Assembly (NCBI GenBank): GCA_041584015.1
Contig: JBFHES010000049.1
Location: forward strand, 1-19,963
Direction of reading: 5' to 3'
DNA from: JBFHES01 sp041584015
GTDB lineage: Bacteria > Bacteroidota > Bacteroidia > Bacteroidales > M50B96
Length of the DNA: 19,963 nt
The position numbers and the translations under genes were made by a program. This document shows, piece by piece, positions 1 to 9,000 of this stretch. Numbering within the stretch: position 1 is the stretch's first letter; the number at the start of each line of letters is the position of its first letter. The notes beneath the pieces were generated by a model. It saw only the letters and a program-made list of their open reading frames with translations, was not told the DNA's origin and ran no database searches.

Positions 1-3000
1 GATGGTTGGATTGATATTACACCAACAGGAGGTCTTCCACCATACACTTTTGAGTGGAGTACGGGACAACTAGCTGAAGACTTAAACAATCTTACAGCTG
101 GCACATACGAGGTAACTGTGACAGATAATGCAGGATGTTTCAATACAGCATCGTTCGTATTAACCGAACCAGCCAGTATTTCTGTGCTAACAGGAACAGT
201 AACATCAACAGATCCAGCTTGCTATAATGCATGTAATGGAACTCTGGAAGTTACACTTACAGGTGGTATAGCACCTTATACTATTCTTTGGTCGAACGGC
301 AATGCTGGTTTGAATATTGACAACCTATGTGCAGGTTCATATACAGTTACAATTAGTGATTCCGGAACTGGAGGAAATCAGGCAGCTGCCTTTAACTGGA
401 CCTATAATAATACAGGAACAAATCATTCTCTATTAGTACCAGCAAGCGCCGGTTTAATTAATGGAAATCCATTAAATACAGGTGATTATGTTGGTGTATT
501 TTATGACGTTAATGGAGCACCACAATGCGGTGGATACATTCAATGGGATGGTTCAACAACTGCGATAACAGCCTGGGGCGCACAATCCGGAACAAATGAC
601 GGTTTTGCATTAGGTGAAACTTTTCAATGGAAAGTTTGGCGTGCAGCAGACAGCTCAATTGTAAACATGTTAGCCGTATATGATGCTACTTTTCCGAATG
701 GGAATACATTTGCGCCGAACGGAATGAGTGGATTATCAGCTTTAACTGGTTCAGTACTTAATAATAACACCAGCCAGACCATCGTTTTATCTGGAGTAAT
801 TACCGATCCAGATCCGATTCAAATATCAGCAATTCAAAATGATCCAAGTTGTTCTAACTTTAGTGATGGTACAATAGATATTGAAGTTTCGAATGGATGT
901 TTCCCTATTAATTACCAATGGTCAACAGGCTTTGCTTTACAGGATTTAAGCGATGTTGCTGCTGGAACCTATGCAGTTACAGTAACATGCTCTAATGGTT
1001 GTGATGCCAGCGAAGTATTCACATTAGCAGATCCAAATGCCTTAGATGTAAGCATAATTGCTTCCGACTACAACGGCTATGGAGTAAGTGCCTTTGGCAC
1101 AAATGATGGAACAATCGACTTAAGTATAGCTGGCGGGTTGGCTCCGTATCAATATAGCTGGTCTAATTCATCAACAAGTCAAGACTTGAACAATTTAAGT
1201 GCAGGAACATACGAAGTAACAATAACTGACAGCAACGGATGTTCCGATGATGAATCAGTTGTAATTACTCAACCTGCTCAACCAACTTCTCCTTTAAGCA
1301 TAACAGCTACTATTGAAGATCTTGATTGTAGCAATAATTGTGATGCAGAGATAGAAATAAGCGTGAGCGGTGGAATTCAACCATATACTTACTTATGGTC
1401 AAATGGCAATACTTCTAACGAAGTTGAGAATCTTTGTGCTGGAACATATACAGTATCAGTAACTGATGCAAGCACAACAGCTCCTGTATCAACTGCTTTT
1501 AACTGGACCTACATTAACACAGGAATTAATCATATTATATTAGTACCGGTTGGTGGTGTAACCATTGATGGTCAAGCTATTCAGGTTGGTGATTATATTG
1601 GTGTATTCTATAACCAAGGGAATGACCTTGTTTGCGGTGGTTATAAGCAATGGAATGGCGTAACAACGGCATTAACCTCATGGGGCACGCAAGCTGGACA
1701 AAACGATGGTTTTGTGATTGGCGAAGAATTTAAATGGAAAGTTTGGAGTGCTGCAGACAGCTCAATAACTGACATGACAGCAACTTATCAAAGTGGTTTT
1801 TCAAACACGAATACTTACCTAACCAATGGCATGAGCGGCTTATTAAGCTTAACAGGCGCAGCTCAGCCTCAATCAGGTGGACAACTTATAACCGAGACAT
1901 TTACTATTACAGCACCAAACCAAATGCAGTTAAGTGCTACAATAACCGATATCGACTGTTATGGTGCAAATAATGGATCCATTGATCTTGCAATAACCGG
2001 CGGACTAGCACCATATATTATCAGCTGGGAAGATAATTCTACATCAGAAATTAGAACGGGTCTTTCTGAAGGGACTTACAATGTGAGCGTTGTAGATGCA
2101 AATGGTTGTCAGCAATCTGCAACCTACATAGTTGCTGAAAGTTCAGCAATGAATTTGAGCATAACTACGGTAAATCCAAGTTGTAATAATCTTTCAAACG
2201 GACAGCTTTCCGCAATAATTACTGGTGGAGCATCACCTTACACTTTTAACTGGTCTAGTGGCCAGCAAAGTGCAAGCATCTCTAATATTGCAGCCGGCGA
2301 ATATTGTTTAACTGTAAGCGATAACAATGGGTGTCAGGTAAGTCAATGTGCTACGCTGGTTCAGCCATTAGCAATTGAAATATTAATTTGGGCTGATGAG
2401 CTTGCTTGTAATAACGACAATTCGGGTTCTGTCACAATGAATGTTAGTGGTGGAGCAGGAAGCTTTCAGTACTTATGGAGTAATGGCGCTACAAACGCTG
2501 TTGTTGAAAACCTTGCAGCAGGAACATATTCTGTTACTGTTGTTGATCAGAATTCATGTACGGCTAGCTCTTATGCAACAATTGCAGAACCTGCCGCTCT
2601 GGCAAGTACCTCTCAGTTGTCAAATTATAATGGTTATAATGTAAGTACCTTTAATGCAAGTGATGCTTGGATTGATATTGAAGTAACAGGTGGTGTGGCA
2701 CCATATAGCTATGCATGGTCTACCGGAAGTACACAAGAAGATCTTCAAACTTTAAGCGCTGGAACCTATAATGTAATAATTAGTGATATGAATGGTTGCT
2801 CAATTAGCAGCAGCTATACACTAACACAGCCAACTCAGGTAATTAATCCCTTAATCGCAAATGCAACAACCACAGCAATTGATTGCAGTGGAGCATGCGA
2901 CGGAACAATTAGTCTTGCTGTTTCAGGTGGGGTACCACCGTATAGCTACGAGTGGACAAATGGAGCACAAACACAAAATATTGATCAATTATGTGCAGGA

Positions 3001-6000
3001 CAGTATGCGGTAACAGTTTCCGATTCAAACTTTGGAACTATCGCAGGTCAGGCATTCGATTGGACTTATGTTAATACGGGTAACAATCATACCATCGCAC
3101 TACCATATGCATGCGTAAGTATTGATGGACAAGCTGCACAGCCAAACGATGTATTAGGTGTATTTTACGATAATGCCGGCACGCTAGCATGCGGTGGCTA
3201 TTTCGAAATTGGGACTCAAATTGGAGCAATCACTGCATGGGGAACAGAAGTTGGCTTAAATAATGGTTTTGCCATTGGTGAAACCTTCACCTGGAAACTA
3301 TGGAGAGCGACAGATGGAGCAGTTATTGACCTAACTCCAGCTTATGCCACAGGCTTTTTTAACATGGGAACATACTCAATTAATGGTATGACAGGTATCT
3401 CAAGCTTAACTGGTAACAGCACCGCTTCAAATATAGGCGATAGCTTAGTACTTAACGTAACAATTAGCGAACCTGCCGTAATTGCCATCAATAATAACAT
3501 TGAAAACATATCATGTAATGGTTCAGCTGATGGAGCAATTAGCATTGCAGTAAGCGGAGGAATTAGTCCTTACAGCATCTTATGGAGTAATGGTAGCGAT
3601 TCAAACACCATTGATAATTTAGCACCAGGAACTTATGTGATAACAGTAAGCGATGCTAACTCATGTTCAGCAACAGAGCAATTTGAGATTACTGAGCCGC
3701 TTGCAATTAACACCATTGCATCATCAACAAATGTTTCTTGTTATGGTGTGTCTGACGGAAATATTGCATTAAGCCTAATCGGTGGAACTGCACCATATCA
3801 GGTATATTGGTCTAATGGTGCAAACACTGAATCATTAAATGGACTTGCAGCAGGAATCTACGAAGTTACCGTTCATGATACTAACAATTGCCAACTTACA
3901 CAATCATTTATAATAAGCGAACCAACCGAGATTGTTGCTACAGTAAATGCTCAAAACAACAGTTGTTTTGGCGATACAAATGGAATGATAGAGGTACTAA
4001 CACAAGGTGGCGTTGCTCCATATTCATATAACTGGAGTAATGGCGAAACTACGGCTGCCATAAACAATTTAAGTGATGACAACTATTGCGTTGTAGTTAC
4101 AGATCAATCAGGCTGCAGTGCCTCAATATGTGAGATCATTACAGGAGCATCTGAAATTGTGATTAATGCTCAATTAACACACAACCTTTGTTCATCGGAA
4201 CCAATTGGAGCAATTGACCTTAACGTGAGCGGTGGAAATGCACCATATGCATTCAGTTGGACATACAATGAAACTACAGAAGATTTAAACACATTGGCTG
4301 CAGGAACTTATACAGTTACAATAACTGATAATGGAGGATGCACCAAGATAGAAAGCTTTGAAATAAACAGCCCGGAGGTTATGGCTTTAAATTTCACAAA
4401 AACAAACGTTTCTGTTTACGGTGGAGCAGATGGCGCCATTAATTTAACAGTAAGCGGTGGATCTTCACCTTACTCCTATTCATGGTCGAACGGCGCAACA
4501 AGCGAAGATATTAATGCATTAAATGCCGGAGTATTTAGCGTGACTGTAAGCGATAGTAATGGATGTACCATAAGCGATTCAAGAAACTTACTTGAGCCTC
4601 TTGGTGCAACGACCATTGAAACTCCTGTTTCATGTGTTAATAGCTGCGATGGTGCTATTGAACTACTTGTGGGTGGTGGTGTAACACCATACTTCTACGA
4701 ATGGTCAAATTCCGAAACCGGAAGTATCATTGATCAACTTTGTGCCGGAAGCTATTCAGTTACAGTATCGGATTCTAACTTCGGAACCAATGAAGATTTT
4801 AATTGGAATTATGAAGTAACAGGAACCAATCACACCATAGCAATTCCATTGGGAACAACCACAATTGATGGTGCTCCTTTAAATGTTGGAGATTATATTG
4901 GAGTATTCTATCATAATGGCAACGACTTAACGTGTGGTGGTTATCAGGTATACAATGGCATTACAACAGCTGTTACAGCATGGGGTGCTGAAAGCGGCAC
5001 CGACAATGGTTTTGTAAATGGAGAGGCATTTATCTGGCAAGTTTGGAGATCTGCAGATAGCTCTATAGTTGATTTAACTGCAACCTATACCAGTGTAATG
5101 CCAAATCAAGGAACTTATGTATCAAACGGAATGAGCGGAATCTCTACGCTAACAGGATCAAGCATAAACTCAGCTACAGGTGACTCATTTGTACTTAACT
5201 TTACGCTTAACAACCCTGCTCCGATTTCCATTACAGCGGCCACAACTAATGTTAGCTGTAATGCTGGTTCTGATGGCGTAATTCAATTATCCGTGAATGG
5301 TGGCATTAGTCCAATTACCTATAACTGGTCGAATAACCAACAATCCCCAGGCATTGAAAACATTTCTGCTGGTGAATATTTTGTAACAATTACAGATGAA
5401 AATGGATGTGAAGTCATTGAGTCTTATATAATAGCAGAACCGTCCGCAATTAGCATTACGCTAAGTGCTACGGATGTATTATGCGCCAACGAGGCTACTG
5501 GAAGTATTCAAACTCAGGTGAGCGGCGGAACTGGCACTTACGTATATATATGGGCTCATGGAGCTTATAGTGCTGATCTTGCAAATCTGGAAGCAGGTGA
5601 ATATACAGTATCAGTTTATGACCAAAACCAGTGTTTGGCTGTAGCTTCAATAATAGTTAACGAACCTGCTCCATTATCACTTAGCTTTGTAACCAACGAC
5701 CCGACCTGTTTTGGCGCATACAATGGAAGTGTTATAACAACTGTTGTAGGAGGAGTTGCACCATTTACTTATTCTTGGTCAAACGGATCAACAACTGCCA
5801 ATCTTGAGAACGAAGGAATGGGCTATTTCTGTTTGGGTGTTGATGATGCCAACGGTTGTAATGTTACAGACTGTGCTATCTTATTCGAGCCTGAACCATT
5901 AGGATTAGAATTAGCAGCATACGAAGCAAGCTGTAATGGCGAAAACGATGGTGGCATAGCTGTATCAATCACTGGTGGAACTTACAACTATTCATATAGC

Positions 6001-9000
6001 TGGTCTAACCAAAGCACTGGTACAACATTGTCAGGTTTGGTTGCGGGAGTTTACAGCTTAACTGTTACCGATTCTAACAATTGTGAAATCAGTGAATCAG
6101 CAACTGTTTATCAGCCCGACGCTTTAAGCATCACAGGACAAGTTCAAAATATTACCTGTAATGGCGGATCAAATGGAGAAGTAGATATTACTGTACTCGG
6201 TGGTACATCACCTTACACCTACTCTTGGTCAAATGGTGAAAACACAGAAGACCTCACAAACTTGCTTCCTGGTAATTATCAGGTAACAATTACCGATGCA
6301 GAAGGCTGCGATTTAGTAAGCGATTTTTATACAATAACAGAAGCGCAAGCACTGAGTATTCAGTTGTTTGAACAACATGTTACTTGTTTTGGTGGAAGCA
6401 ATGGAGAAATTAGCATTATTGCAGATGGCGGAAATCAGCCTTATTCATTTAGCTGGGATAACGGAAGTACTCTAAACAGCCAGCATAACTTAGGTGCAGG
6501 AACATATTGTGTGACCTTAACCGATCTTAATGGCTGTACCATTGATGCTTGTCAAACAATAAGCGAACCTTCAATAATTACAGTTAGCGAGCAACTTACA
6601 GATGTAAGCTGTAATGGCTTAAGCAATGGGGCAATATCGCTTAGTGTTAGTGGCGGTTCACTACCATTCTCTTATAGCTGGTCAACCGGATCAATAAACA
6701 AGGATCTTTCTCAGCTTAGTGCTGGAACCTATGAGCTTACCATCATCGACGGAAATGCTTGTAGCTTGGTTGAAACGTATAGCATTTCAACTCCGGATGA
6801 GTTATCAATCAATGCCGCAATAAACCATGTAAGTTGTTACAATGGTAACAATGGTAATATTACATTAAGTGTAGCTGGTGGAAATGCACCATATACGTTT
6901 AACTGGTCGAATAATGTGCTGGCAGCAACAAACGATAACTTACCTGCAGGAACTTATGCGATAACCGTAACAGATGCTAATGGATGCGACAAAACAGCAA
7001 GTTATGTGATTGAAGAAGCTACTGCCATAACTATTAGTCTGACTGCAATCGACGCTAGCTGCTTTGGTGCAACAAACGGATCAATATCAAGCAGTATCAC
7101 AGGAGGAACATCACCTTATACTTACAATTGGTCGAATGGAGTTTCTGCTGCCAACATTGATAATCTTGAAGCTGGAACGTATACGCTTTTCGCACACGAC
7201 AGTAACAATTGTGTTGCCGAACAAACCGTGCTTATTAACGAACCAACAGAGATTATTATATCAGCTACAATTACCAATCCTGTTTGTTTTGATGAAAACG
7301 ATGGTAGCCTTGAACTTTCAATTAACGGAGGCATTGCCCCTTATACATACAATTGGGATAATAGCCAAACCGGAAATCAAATTGATAATCTTGGCACTGG
7401 AAGTTATTGTGTTACAGTTAGCGATGCCTTAAACTGTACAAGCAGTGCTTGTTTCGAAATTGAATCACCGCTTGAGCTAGTAGCTGTATTAAGCAAAACA
7501 GATTTAACTTGTTTTGCAAGCAATGATGGAACAATGGAGCTTACTCTATCAGGAGGAACTGCAAATTACATGTTTGCCTGGAGCAATGGATCAACTAACA
7601 GTGTTATTGATAATTTACCAATTGGAACCTATACGGTAACCGCTACAGACGCAAATGGATGTACCATTACGGAAAGTGGAGATGTTACGCAACCTGACGA
7701 ACTAGTAATAGACCTTGGTGCTGATGCAACAATTAATATGGGCGAAGCCTATACCTTTGATGCAGGAACAGGCTTTGCAAGCTATAACTGGAATACCGGT
7801 GAAACAACGCAGAGTATTACAGCAACAGAAGAAGGCATCTATTGGGTAAGTGTTTCTAACCTGAATGGTTGTACCGCAATCGATTCAGTAAACCTTATTG
7901 TGAATCCATATTTAACACAATCAATACCACTTTCAGCAAGCTGGAATTTGGTTTCATTTAATGTAATTCCTCAGAATTCTGATATAGCTGCAATTGTTGA
8001 TTCAATTGTACCAAACATTGCCATTGTTAAAAATGGTGGTGGACAAATGTACTGGCCATTCTATGGTGTTAACCTAATTGGTAACACAAGTATAGGCGAA
8101 GGTTTTGCAATTAAATTAACTACACCGGATACACTTTATGTTGAAGGTATGATCGTAGTTCCTGAGAACAATCCAATCCAACTTCCGGCAGGCAATAGCC
8201 TTTTAGGTTATTTACGTCAGGAGGCTGCACCGATTAGTGATATTGTAAGCTCAATAATTAGCTCTGTTCAAATTATCAAGGATGAGTCAGGAATGATGTT
8301 TTGGCCTTTCTTTGGAATTGACCTAATTGGAGATATGGAGCCGGGAGAAGCCTACCAGGTTAAACTTAGTAGTCCTGAGACTATTACTTATCCTTCCAAC
8401 AGCACAAGCTTTGCAAAGAGCAGTCCGGTGTATTACGAAACCAGTAACTACAAGAACAACAGCAATACAGGATCGAACATGACATTAGGTATTCCGGCAA
8501 CAGCATGGAATACACAACCAGAGTTTGGCGATGAGATTGCAGTGTTCAACAATCAATCTGAATTACTAGGAAGCGCAGTATATGCCAACGGAAATCTGGC
8601 CGTAACAATTTGGGGAGACGATGAAACAACCAATGAAATAGAGAATTTAAAATCAAATGAGCAGTTTCAGATTGTGTTATGGCATGCCAGCACAAATTCA
8701 ACTGAAGCTTTAACCGTGAGTGAATGGCAAACAGGTAGTAACCACTATAATGATAAGAGTATTGCAGTGGTTGCAAAGTTTGCGGAGACTGAATCGAAAG
8801 ATTCACGCAACCACCTGCAGCAAAACTACCCGAACCCATTCATTCACAGCTCTGAGATTGTTCTATTAATTAGCGAAGACACCAAGCTAGAATTGAGCAT
8901 TTACAACTCAGTTGGTGAAAAAGTACGCGAAGTTGCAAACGGAAACTATTCTAGAGGAAAATACACATTTGTAGTTGACGGATCCGGCTTAGCAAAAGGT

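Larger units (their letters stand above)
1..7695 (+). repeat. Array of ~27 SprB-like protein repeats
   Basis: About 27 tandem units of roughly 72-77 residues, counted by eye, each with a Cys near the start (SCNG/TCFG type), the GG-x-x-PY-x-Y-x-W core, L-x-AG-x-Y and a terminal NGC. Units are clearly diverged in protein and DNA, so this is an old array and not a recent expansion. Cysteine subtypes are visible. The majority have the start Cys plus NGC. Five units have YC plus NGC-x4-C. Four carry a nested domain and have C-x3-C plus LCAG with no NGC. At least three units lack the starting Cys. The first unit is cut by the window edge. Confidence 0.92.

Noticed and set aside
3342..3545. Minus-strand open frame inside the adhesin, with others at 7122-7334 and 8546-8839
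   Set aside because: They lie opposite a clearly coding frame, show no family features, and arise from the biased codons of the repeats.
7064..7432. Plus-strand open frame of 122 codons in another phase of the adhesin
   Set aside because: Its low-complexity Leu/Ile/Thr-rich translation mirrors the repeat codons. It is an out-of-frame shadow.
1..7695. Regular repetition suggesting a CRISPR array or DNA satellite
   Set aside because: Units are ~220 bp, coding and diverged in DNA. The periodicity comes from protein repeats, not conserved short DNA repeats with spacers.
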